Shown here: positions 54,601 through 64,000 of the stretch, piece after piece
Numbering within the stretch: the stretch's first letter is position 1
How the letters are laid out: each line of letters starts with the position of its first letter
Assembly (NCBI GenBank): GCA_030428945.1
Contig: JAUIEC010000006.1
Coordinates: forward strand, 124,001-188,000
From: Phycisphaerae bacterium
GTDB lineage: Bacteria > Planctomycetota > Phycisphaerae > UBA1845 > Fen-1342
DNA: 64,000 nucleotides
Direction: 5' to 3'
Program-made: the position numbers and the translations under genes
Notes under the pieces: generated by a model
What the model was told of the DNA's origin: nothing
What the model saw: the letters and a program-made list of their open reading frames with translations, nothing else
The model's database searches: none

Positions 54601-57010
54601 CAACGCGGTCACCGAGATTCGCGTGGCCGAGGGGACCTACCAGCCGGCCACGGCGGTCGCGGACCGAGATGTCTCATACACGCTGTCGAGTGGCCGGGCG
54701 GTGCGTGGCGGTTTCGCCGGCTTCGGCGCGGCGGATCCGGACGAGCGCGATCCGCTGGTGTTCGAGACGACCCTGGACGGAGAACTGGGTCTGCCGGGGT
54801 TCCTGCAGAACACGCGGAACATCGTGGTGGCCGACGGTGTTGACGCCACGGCCGTCTTCGAGGGGTTCGTGATCCGGAACGGTTTCGCGGACGATCCGGG
54901 GACCGAGTTCGGTGGTGCCGGGATGTTCCTGCGTGACTCGGACCTGACGGTTCGCGACGTGCGTTTCGAGGAGACGTTCACGTCGTTCTCGGGCGGGGCG
55001 GTGCTGATCGAGCGCGGCGCGCCGCTGTTCGAGGGCTGCCGGATCGCGGGCGGGATTGCGACGCAGTCGGGCGGCGGCCTGTTCGTCCGCGACAGCAACG
55101 TGGTGCTGCGTGACTGCCGGGTGACGGACTGCTTCGCGAACGTCAGCGGGGCGGGCGTGCAGTTCGAATCGGGCACGCTGCTGCTGGATGGCTGCGTGCT
55201 GCAGGACAACGGCGCGGGCGGCGCCGCGACCTTCGTCGACAACGGCGGCGGGCTGGCCAACCAGGGCGGCACGCTGCGGATCCGCAACTCGAACATCGCC
55301 TTCAACCGGGCCGACAACGGCGGCGGCCTGAGCCTGCGGAGCGGGACCAGCTTCATCGCCAACACCTACATCACCGACAACGGGGCCACCCAGGACGGCG
55401 GCGGAATGCTGCTGGGGGCGCCGAACCAACTGGCCAAGGCGACGCTCAGCAACGTCGTCATGCTGATGAACCAGGCCGCCGTGGGCGGGGCCGTGCTGGT
55501 CGACGGCGACGGCCGCGGCACCCTGCGGAACGTCTCGCTGGCGGCCAACGCGGGCACGGCCGGCGCGGGCGGCATCGCGGCCCGCGACGGTGTGGTCTCG
55601 GTGGTCAGTTCGATCCTGTGGGAGAACCAGGGCCCGGGCGGCGGCATGACCGAGGTCGATCAGTTCGACAACCTCGGCGCCTCGACGACCGTGACCAGCA
55701 GTTGCATCCAGGGCCTGGCGAGCCTGACCGGCGGCGGCAACATCGGCGACGATCCCGAGTTCGCCAGTCCGGGCACCGGCGACCTGCGGCTGCGGCCGAC
55801 GTCCCCGTGCATCGACCTGGGCGACAACACGGCGCTGGCGGCGGACACGACCGACCTGGACGGTGACAACGATGTCAGCGAGCCGACGCCGCTGGACCTG
55901 GATGGCGCGCTGCGACGGGCGCAGGCGATTCCGGGTCGCCTGGGCGTCGGCGTGGCGCCGTTCGTGGACATGGGCGCGTTCGAGTTCCTCGAAGACTGCG
56001 ACATGAACGGGCAGAAGGACGTGGACGAGATCGCCGCGGACGCCAGCCTGGACTGCAACCGGAACGGGATCAAGGACGTCTGCGAGCCGGACTGCGACGG
56101 GAACGGTGTCCCGGACGACTGCGATCTGGATCCGTCGGACCCGGACGGTGACGGTTCGGTCAGCCCGGACTGCAACGGCAACGGCGTTCCGGACAAGTGC
56201 GACATCCTGCTGGCCACCAGCAGCGACTGCGACCTGAACGACGTGCCGGACGAGTGCCAGTCGGACCGCGACGGCGATGGCACCATCGACGCCTGCGACG
56301 GTTGCCCGGATGACGGGACCAAGGTCACCGACGGCACCTGCGGGTGCGGCGTGCCGGACACCGACAGCGACGGTGACGGCGTGGCCGACTGCCTCGACAA
56401 GTGCCAGGGAGCCGACGACCTGCTGGACAGCGATGGCGACGGGACGGTCAACTGCTTCGACCTGTGTCCGAACGATCCCGACAAGATCGCGCCGGGCGAC
56501 TGCGGATGCGGAAACCCCGACACCGACAGCGACGGCGACGGGACGGCCGACTGCATCGACACGTGCCCGGACGATGCCGGTCCGCAGGATGACGCCGACA
56601 ATGACGGGCTGGGCGGGCTGTGCGACAACTGCCCCGATGACGCCAACCCGGACCAGACCGACAGCGACGGCGACGGGATCGGCGATGCCTGCGACCCGAC
56701 CCCGCTGCCGCCGGCACCCGAGATTCCGGACCCGGTGACGCCGGACGATGACCCGGTGCCGCCGATGGAAGAGCCCGACATCGTCACACGCGTCCCGGCG
56801 CCGCCGGCGGCCGGGCCGGGTACGGCCACGGGCGGCCCGACCGCGCCCACGCCGGATGACACGCCGGCCGAGCCGGACCAGTCCGGCCAGGATCCGCCGG
56901 TGGACGACATGGTCCCGATGGGCTGCGGCGCAGGCTGCGGTGTCGGCACGATGCCGGTCCTGCCGCTGCTGCTGCTGAGCCTCGGCGGCATGCGTCGACG
57001 GTTGAAGTAG
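51674..57010 (+). CDS. Giant secreted surface protein: cadherin repeats, beta-helix, thrombospondin-3 repeats, C-terminal anchor
   Basis: 1778 residues, ATG 51674. A signal peptide ends near residue 25 (TLAVPAALA). Eight cadherin-like repeats of about 95 residues (to about 795), each opening DQxFxVxE and closing with TITINV or TITIDV, are followed by a HYR-like unit, Asp-rich NGxPDxCD Ca-binding motifs, a beta-helix (about 937-1436), then many DSDGDGxxDxCD thrombospondin-3 units (to about 1695). A Pro/Asp linker leads to the tail: MGCGAGCGVG, a hydrophobic helix VLPLLLLSL, and GGMRRRLK. This tripartite tail resembles Gly/Cys-CTERM or MYXO-CTERM sorting signals. It is probably a Ca-dependent adhesin on the cell surface. 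The repeats are very close at DNA level. Confidence 0.9.
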   Translation: MFACTARGRSLCIVLLTLAVPAALAVPPTVDDQAFSIAEDAAISDVVGTIVATDPDPGDVLDYQVTGGSGSAFFVVDNVSGEITVTALLDFETDPQLILDVEVTAGGESDTATITIDVTDAMEPPIVGDQSFPVDEDAAIGTSVGTVVASDPDSGAVLSYAFNPASADFAIDSGTGEITTLVTLDFETTPSYVLTAEVTDNDALSSTATITINVGDVGEAPEVTDQSFDVAEGAAIGSSVGTVAATDPDAGAVLSYAFNPASTDFAINSGTGEITTLVALDFEATPSYSLTVEVTDNDTLTTSAAITVNVTDDSEAPEVNDQSFSVAEDAAIGASVGTVVASDMDGGAVLSFAFNPASTDFAIDSGTGEITTLVALDFETTPSYMLTVEVTDNDTLTSSATITINVDNTNEPPVVNDQSFNVAENLPVGTVVGTVAATDPDAGAVLSYAFNPASTDFAIDSGTGEITTLVVLDFETTPSYGLTVVVDDGSLDDSAAITINVDDAPDGPVVNDQTFDVDENLAAGAAVGTVAASDQDAGAVLSYAFNPASTDFAIDSGTGEITTLAALDFEATPSYMLTVEVTDDTALTGSATITIDVNDLNEAPTVADQSFNIDENVAVGSPVGTIVASDPDAGDVLTFIVTGGSGQAVFAVDAASGAITTAADLDHETQDSYTLDVTVRDVGLLEDTATITIDINDLNEAPEIADQMFSLDENVAIGTSVGTVVASDVDDGDVLGYQITGASVPGVFAINSGTGEITTLAAIDFESVPQYTLEVTVTDLGLLSAAATVTIDINDLNEAPTAVCVASPFVLDATVVCNNTVTAADLDGGSFDDDAGDSVTLSIAPDGPLPVGDTVVTLTVTDTLGLMDTCQVTVSVLGSDCNGNTLPDSCDIELGVSADCNLNGVPDECDIDAGDPDGDGRVSDDLGGDGVPDECQVATLFVDTNAGLALIDQRGVAWDAAYADLHDALRVASNPANAVTEIRVAEGTYQPATAVADRDVSYTLSSGRAVRGGFAGFGAADPDERDPLVFETTLDGELGLPGFLQNTRNIVVADGVDATAVFEGFVIRNGFADDPGTEFGGAGMFLRDSDLTVRDVRFEETFTSFSGGAVLIERGAPLFEGCRIAGGIATQSGGGLFVRDSNVVLRDCRVTDCFANVSGAGVQFESGTLLLDGCVLQDNGAGGAATFVDNGGGLANQGGTLRIRNSNIAFNRADNGGGLSLRSGTSFIANTYITDNGATQDGGGMLLGAPNQLAKATLSNVVMLMNQAAVGGAVLVDGDGRGTLRNVSLAANAGTAGAGGIAARDGVVSVVSSILWENQGPGGGMTEVDQFDNLGASTTVTSSCIQGLASLTGGGNIGDDPEFASPGTGDLRLRPTSPCIDLGDNTALAADTTDLDGDNDVSEPTPLDLDGALRRAQAIPGRLGVGVAPFVDMGAFEFLEDCDMNGQKDVDEIAADASLDCNRNGIKDVCEPDCDGNGVPDDCDLDPSDPDGDGSVSPDCNGNGVPDKCDILLATSSDCDLNDVPDECQSDRDGDGTIDACDGCPDDGTKVTDGTCGCGVPDTDSDGDGVADCLDKCQGADDLLDSDGDGTVNCFDLCPNDPDKIAPGDCGCGNPDTDSDGDGTADCIDTCPDDAGPQDDADNDGLGGLCDNCPDDANPDQTDSDGDGIGDACDPTPLPPAPEIPDPVTPDDDPVPPMEEPDIVTRVPAPPAAGPGTATGGPTAPTPDDTPAEPDQSGQDPPVDDMVPMGCGAGCGVGTMPVLPLLLLSLGGMRRRLK

Positions 57011-57033
57011 CCAGGCGAAGGAGCGCGGGAGTC

Positions 57034-57104
57034 GCAGGGTGCGTCATCGACGCGGCAGGCCACACGTTCGCGTGCGCGGATGCCTCATGCGTCGATGCCG
57101 CACC
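57034..57104 (-). repeat. 72-bp palindromic repeat family, inverted
   Basis: GCAGGGTGCGTCATCGACGC opens and GCGTCGATGCCGCACC closes it, 71 bp in all. It fills most of the 111-nt gap between convergent genes, where it could act as a terminator for both. Confidence 0.75.
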
Positions 57105-57121
57105 GCGCCGGCGGGCCGGGT

Positions 57122-60028
<2,907 letters not shown>

Positions 60029-60124
60029 CTTCGCTTTTCACCGTCGCCCGACGCCGGGTTTCGCGGACGGGAGCGGCAGCAGGTCCGCCGCGCCCGCCGG
60101 ATTCGAACGGCGGGCCTGTTCATT

Positions 60125-60505
60125 CTATTCGGCTGTGAACTTCTCGTAGGCCTCGGCGTCCATGAGCTTTTCGAGCGAGGTCAGGTCGCTGGCCTGCAGC
60201 TTGATCATCCAGCCCTGGCCCTGCGAGTCCTCGTTGACCAGTCCGGGCTGGTCGGCGAGCGCTTCGTTGACCGCCTCGATCGTTCCGGCCACCGCTGTGT
60301 ACAGGTCGCTGGTCGACTTGACCGACTCGATCTCGCCGAACGAGTCGCCGGCCGCCAGTTCGGTGCCGATCTCGGGCAGTTCGACGTAGGTGACGTCGGT
60401 CAACTGGTCGGCGGCGAACTTGGTGATACCGATGGTGACGGCATTGCCCTCGACGAGGAACCACTCGTGGGTCTGGGCATACAGACAGTCTTTGCGCACG
60501 GCCAT
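60125..60505 (-). CDS. gcvH: Glycine cleavage H-protein
   Basis: 126 residues from ATG 60505, with GGAGG eight bases upstream; the longer frame adds 16 residues that look non-coding. The lipoylated lysine is in GEIESVKSTSDLYTA (Lys at about 63). THEWF at the start, ITKFAADQLTDVTYVELP and GWMIKL follow the family pattern. H-protein carries the aminomethyl arm between P, T and L proteins. It is the upstream partner of gcvP. Confidence 0.95.
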   Translation of the reverse strand: MAVRKDCLYAQTHEWFLVEGNAVTIGITKFAADQLTDVTYVELPEIGTELAAGDSFGEIESVKSTSDLYTAVAGTIEAVNEALADQPGLVNEDSQGQGWMIKLQASDLTSLEKLMDAEAYEKFTAE

Positions 60506-60652
60506 GGTGGGCCTCCGGGCACCTGAGGATCGAGAATGCGGGGCGGCGTCCACGGCCGCGGCATTCGTGACCCCGGATTCTACGGAAAAGCGTGGGCGGC
60601 GAACAGTTGCGGGGGGTGGTGGTCGCGGGGGCCGGATCGGCGGGGCGGCGGT

Positions 60653-61387
60653 TCAGTCGTGTCCGTGTTCGGCGGCGATTTCTTCTTCGCTGAGCAGGCC
60701 GAGTTCGACGAGTGCGACCTGGGCGGCCTTCTGCTCGGCCTCTTTCTTGCTGGGTCCCCAGGCGCCGTGGAACTGTCGGTTGCCGATCGTGACGGCGATC
60801 TCGAAGCACTTGGCGTGGTCGGGGCCCTTTTCGTCGAGCATTTCGTACTGCGGGGTGGCGTTCATCTCGCGCTGGGCGTGCTGCTGGAGCTGGGACTTGT
60901 AGTTGAACTGGTGTTCGGAGCTGGTCGCGCGTTTCAGGTCCGGGTCCATGTGCCGCAGGATCAGCGCGCGGGCGGCGTCGAGGCCCCCGTCGAGAAAGAC
61001 GGCGGCGATGACGGCCTCCAGGGCGGCCGCGGTCAGGGACTTCGGCAGATGAGCGCCGGGCTCCATGCCCTGCCCGAGTTGCAGGAATTCGGCCAGGTTC
61101 ATGCGGTCGGCGACGCGGGCGCAGATCCGTCGGGAGACGACGGCGGACTTGATCTTGGTCAGCTCGCCTTCCATCGAGTCGGGCAGCCGGTTGTAGAGGG
61201 TCTGGCAGACGACGAGGCCGAGGACGGCATCGCCGAGGAATTCCATTCGTTCGTTGCTTTCCTGGCGGGTGTTGGCGGACGAGGAGTGCGTAATGGCGGC
61301 CTGCAGGAGCCCGATGTCCTTGAAGGAGTAACCCAGGGTTTCCTGGCAGGCGGCGAGGCGATCCACCGTCTTGCGCGACTTGGCCAT
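60653..61387 (-). CDS. rnc: Ribonuclease III
   Basis: 244 residues from ATG 61387. The RNase III signature ERMEFLGDAVLGL (about 46-58), with its catalytic Glu/Asp, and later EAVIAAVFLDGG are intact. The C-terminal dsRNA-binding domain (about 165-235) has NYKSQLQQHAQ and WGPSKKEAEQKAAQVAL. It cuts double-stranded RNA in rRNA and mRNA processing. The 147-nt gap to gcvH shows no obvious terminator, so they may share a transcript. Confidence 0.95.
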   Translation of the reverse strand: MAKSRKTVDRLAACQETLGYSFKDIGLLQAAITHSSSANTRQESNERMEFLGDAVLGLVVCQTLYNRLPDSMEGELTKIKSAVVSRRICARVADRMNLAEFLQLGQGMEPGAHLPKSLTAAALEAVIAAVFLDGGLDAARALILRHMDPDLKRATSSEHQFNYKSQLQQHAQREMNATPQYEMLDEKGPDHAKCFEIAVTIGNRQFHGAWGPSKKEAEQKAAQVALVELGLLSEEEIAAEHGHD

Positions 61388-61494
61388 GCTGGACTCTGGT
61401 GTTTCGGGCGGATCGGCGTCGCAAATCGTCCGGGCAACCGGTGTCCGGGCGAATTGCGTCGGCGATGCCGGCCGCAAACCGGTTTCGACAAATC

Positions 61495-61524
61495 AGTCTA
61501 ACCCATCGCAGCATCTATCGGCAA
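61495..61524 (-). promoter_or_regulatory. Possible promoter of rnc
   Basis: On the minus strand TTGCCG (61524-61519) and TAGACT (61500-61495) are 18 bp apart, giving a leader of about 100 nt. Confidence 0.35.
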
Positions 61525-61664
61525 TAACGGCCGGCCGGCTTCAGCGGTCAATGCCCCTTCTACCAGTTAAATGTATTCTGGTGAGCGACTTATGGCCCGT
61601 GCGGGAGGTCCGCGGCGGGGAGGTCGAAAAAGGGTGCCGGGACGGGTCGGCTCGGCGCGGCCAC

Positions 61665-61693
61665 TTGGCGGGGGCAACAATTGCACGTATACT
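61665..61693 (+). promoter_or_regulatory. Promoter of the small basic protein gene
   Basis: TTGGCG (61665-61670) and TATACT (61688-61693) are exactly 17 bp apart. A short leader with ACGGAGA leads to ATG 61728. Confidence 0.6.
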
Positions 61694-61727
61694 CCGTGGT
61701 TCGAACCTTGATGACGGAGATAGCCAG

Positions 61728-61931
61728 ATGTCTGTCGATCGCTCGCTGCGACTGAAGAGTACGCTTGCCCGGCACCGGAACGTTCTGACGCGGGCGGAGC
61801 GTGTGGCCAACATGGTCGAAGAGGGAAGCTGGGACGAGTCCATGACCGGCCTCGGTCTGCCGAAGTTCGGTCATCGGAAGATGAAGGCAGGTAAGAAGAA
61901 GAAGGCTGCTCCGGGCGCGGAAGAGAAGTAG
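61728..61931 (+). CDS. Small basic protein (PVC-group conserved family)
   Basis: 67 residues, ATG 61728 with GGAGA about seven bases upstream. The form is SVDRSLRLKSTLARHRNVLT, then RAERVANM, GLGLPK and a Lys-rich tail (KAGKKKKAA). I recognise it as the small basic protein family shared by Planctomycetes, Verrucomicrobia and Chlamydiae (TIGR04137, as I recall it); the function is not established, though the basic charge and near-universal presence suggest a ribosome or nucleic-acid partner. Its own strong promoter supports high expression. A 7-bp hairpin CGCCATG TTG CATGGCG (61939-61955), without a T-run, follows the stop. Confidence 0.8.
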   Translation: MSVDRSLRLKSTLARHRNVLTRAERVANMVEEGSWDESMTGLGLPKFGHRKMKAGKKKKAAPGAEEK

Positions 61932-62274
61932 CGCCGGTCGCCATGTTGCATGGCGGCGGTCCGGTCCGTTCGGGCCGGGTGATCCTGCCGACGACGGGGT
62001 TCCGCTCCGTCACCGGGCCTGCCTTTCGGACGGGCCTGCCCTTCGGGGAAAGAAGCACGCGAGAAAACCTGAGAATCGACACGTTTCGCGCGAACCGCGC
62101 GGCGGTGCGCCGCGTACGCGTCTCGGTGAGGTCTCTGACGATTCCGGCGGGCCCTGGGTGATCGAGTCCTCTCGAGGCCGGGGGTCTTCCGCCGCCGCCC
62201 CGACCGGGGTCGCGGATCGCAACAGCTAGCGGGGCCGCACGCGGCCGAACACGCACACGGCAGAACGGTGGAAC
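61932..62274. other. 343-nt intergenic region before the P-type ATPase
   Basis: Apart from the hairpin at 61939-61955 and local inverted repeats (CTTTCGGACGGGC; CCTCTCGAGG), I see no gene, no member of the repeat families and no clear promoter. The ATPase leader has only a weak ribosome binding site. Confidence 0.4.
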
Positions 62275-64000
62275 ATGGCGCACACGCACGACCGGCTGGG
62301 CATCGCCGAAGACGATCATCACGATCACGATCACGACCACCACCACGGCAGTCGAAACGTGAGTTTCGAGTTCCAGCGGGCCATTCTGGGCGGTCTGCTG
62401 GTGGTGGGTTCCTTCCTCGTACGCTGGCTGTACAACGACAGTTCAGCGCTCGAAGACAACAACAACGGGCTGTTCTACTCCAACGTGCTGGCGATCATCG
62501 GCACGCTGATGCTGGCGATCCCGCTGTGGAAACACGCGATCGAATGCATGCTGCACGGCCACATGCACATGGACGAACTGGTCGCCCTCGCGATCCTCGC
62601 GGCGATCGCGACCGGCGACTACCAGGCGGCCGGCGTCGTCGCGTTCTTCCTGCTGCTCAGCAACCTGATCGAAGAGCACATGGCCGCCGGGGCGCGGGCC
62701 GACATCGAGAAGCTGATCCGGCTGACGCCGACGAAGGCCCTGCGACTGCTGGAGGACGGTTCGGAGGAGGAGGTCGACGCGCCGGAACTGCGGCCGGGCG
62801 ACACGGTCGTCGTTCGTCCGGGCGACAACATTCCGGCCGACGGTCAGATCATCAAGGGTCATTCGACGATCAACGAGGCGAACATCACGGGCGAGTCGCT
62901 GCCGGTCGAGAAGGCGGTCGGCGAAGAGGTCTTCGGCGGGACCAGCAACGTGACGGGCGCTCTGCAGGTCAAGGTGACCAAGGCGGGTTCGGACACGACG
63001 CTGGAGCGGGTCAAGACGCTGATCGGCGACGCCGGCCGGACCAAGATCCCGCTGATGCGGATGATCGACGAGTACGCCTCGTGGTACACGCCGGTGACGC
63101 TGATGCTGGCGGGCGTGGTCTGGTTCTTCACCCGGGACATGTCGATCACGATCGCGATGCTGGTGCTGGCCTGCCCGTGCGCGCTGATCCTGGCGACGCC
63201 GACCGCGATCGTCGCGGCCCTGGCGACGGCGGCCCGACTGGGCATCTACATCAAGGACGCCAGCAACATCGAGTGGGCCCGCAAGCTGACCGCGATCGTC
63301 TTCGACAAGACCGGCACGCTGACGACCGGTGAACTGAGCGTGACCAAGCTGCGGCCGGGGCCGGGGCTCGAACCGGCTGACGTGCTGGCGACGGCGGCTT
63401 CGGTGGAATCGCTGAGCACGCACCCGGTCGCCCGGGCGATCACGGCGGTGGCCCGCAAGGCCAGCGTTCCGCTCGAGGACGTGACGGGCTTCGAGGAGGT
63501 CGGCGGCAAGGGCGTCAAGGGCGTGGTCGGCGGCGACGAGGTCTGGGTCGGCCGGCGGATCTGGGTCGAGCAACTGGGTGCGGACCTGAGCAGCCTGGCG
63601 GGCGAGGAGTACGCCGAGCCGGAGGGGATCAGCATCCTGTACGTGGTGCGCAACGGCCAGGCGCTCGGCTGGATCGGGCTGGAGGACCGGACGCGTCCGG
63701 AGGCTTCGGCGGCGATGGACGAGTTGCGTGAGATGGGCCTGCGCGACCTGGTGATGGTGACGGGCGACCGCTGGTCGGTTGCGCGGCGGGTCGCCAAGGA
63801 GATGGGCTGCAGCGACGTGCAGGCGGAAGTTCTGCCGCAGGACAAGCTGGCCCTGGTCAATGCCCTGAAGGAAAAGGGTCACACGGTCGCGGTCGTCGGT
63901 GACGGGGTCAACGACGCCCCGGCCCTGAAGGCCGGACACCTGGGCCTGGCGATGGGAGCGGCCGGCAGTGACGTCGCGATCGACAGTGCCAGCATCGCGC
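62275..64000 (+). CDS. Heavy-metal P1B-type ATPase, truncated by the window end
   Basis: ATG 62275; 575 codons are in view with no stop before the edge. The N-terminus is His/Asp-rich (DDHHDHDHDHHHG, about 13-25) and there is no CxxC metal-binding domain. About six helices precede and flank the CPC metal site LACPCALILATPTA (about 300-313). Phosphorylation loop DKTGTLTTG, TGES dephosphorylation motif (about residue 207), HP motif STHPVARA and GDGVNDAPAL hinge are all intact. It should pump a soft or borderline cation (Cu, Zn, Cd or Co) out of the cytoplasm; a His-rich start favours zinc- or copper-type. The end of the protein is missing. Confidence 0.9.
   Translation, partial: MAHTHDRLGIAEDDHHDHDHDHHHGSRNVSFEFQRAILGGLLVVGSFLVRWLYNDSSALEDNNNGLFYSNVLAIIGTLMLAIPLWKHAIECMLHGHMHMDELVALAILAAIATGDYQAAGVVAFFLLLSNLIEEHMAAGARADIEKLIRLTPTKALRLLEDGSEEEVDAPELRPGDTVVVRPGDNIPADGQIIKGHSTINEANITGESLPVEKAVGEEVFGGTSNVTGALQVKVTKAGSDTTLERVKTLIGDAGRTKIPLMRMIDEYASWYTPVTLMLAGVVWFFTRDMSITIAMLVLACPCALILATPTAIVAALATAARLGIYIKDASNIEWARKLTAIVFDKTGTLTTGELSVTKLRPGPGLEPADVLATAASVESLSTHPVARAITAVARKASVPLEDVTGFEEVGGKGVKGVVGGDEVWVGRRIWVEQLGADLSSLAGEEYAEPEGISILYVVRNGQALGWIGLEDRTRPEASAAMDELREMGLRDLVMVTGDRWSVARRVAKEMGCSDVQAEVLPQDKLALVNALKEKGHTVAVVGDGVNDAPALKAGHLGLAMGAAGSDVAIDSASIA

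Larger units (their letters stand above)
61388..61727. other. Divergent rnc / small-basic-protein promoter region
   Basis: This 340-nt gap carries a promoter in each direction. A CGGCCGGCCGG run and a local AT-rich stretch (61565-61580) lie between. No other gene was found. Confidence 0.4.

Noticed and set aside
60506-60652. Glycine riboswitch before gcvH
   Set aside because: No recognisable paired aptamer or conserved GGAGA-type core could be read in the gap.

Overview
This is 64 kb of GC-rich, gene-dense bacterial chromosome that reads as Planctomycetota, most likely Phycisphaerae-like. The evidence is the set of families present. There are secreted beta-helix proteins ending in a double dockerin-like GDxNGD/DLSDLA module, a Cys-type sulfatase, a bacterial GH3 protein, a Ser/Thr kinase fused to a polytopic membrane domain, a giant cadherin / thrombospondin-3 protein, and a small basic protein of the type shared by Planctomycetes, Verrucomicrobia and Chlamydiae. 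No rRNA, tRNA, CRISPR array, phage or transposase gene was found. The assignment rests on family recognition, not on a search.

Layout. 0-3.5 kb: an acidic protein with no visible upstream context, then a LysM/peptidoglycan-binding protein paired with a 505-residue unknown. 3.7-9.6 kb: gcvT, a nucleotide-sugar epimerase coupled to a GT-C-like membrane protein, and a lipoprotein hydrolase with a cysteine nucleophile. 10-14.8 kb: two paralogous dockerin beta-helix proteins. 15-22.9 kb: modBC, the membrane kinase, an M24 peptidase, a class IV aminotransferase and queA. 23-26.1 kb: a zinc-ribbon membrane protein, a polysaccharide deacetylase and a formyltransferase. 26.4-30.6 kb: a leftward cluster of a TPR protein, holA, a lipoprotein and a tyrosine phosphatase. 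31.6-36.3 kb: an ECF sigma / anti-sigma / periplasmic operon, a sulfatase and a FliA-type sigma factor. 36.5-39.9 kb: GH3, an alpha/beta hydrolase and ispF. 40.2-44.2 kb: prkA, a GNAT gene and yeaH (DUF444). 44.2-47.5 kb: a GT-C-like membrane protein, a toxin-antitoxin pair and a TauE-type exporter. 47.8-57 kb: rpsA, a DUF1015 gene and the 1,778-residue surface protein. 57.1-64 kb: gcvP, gcvH, rnc, the small basic protein and a P1B-ATPase cut by the window edge.

The genes mix housekeeping work (glycine cleavage, queuosine, isoprenoids, replication clamp loading, ribosome, RNA processing) with envelope, secretion and stress-signalling modules.

The least expected signal is between the genes. 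Two hairpin-forming repeat families recur: a 72-bp palindrome with three equal-length copies plus diverged ones, and a roughly 50-bp element with a CGCTCGCTGCGCTCGC core. Alongside them lie degenerate 7-8-nt arrays (GGGAGCRA, GGGAACA, GTGAAAGG). The arrays are usually purine-rich in the sense of the gene whose stop codon they follow. At three loci these modules are joined into composite elements. Three further private tandem arrays lie at 26.2, 31.5 and 42.3 kb.
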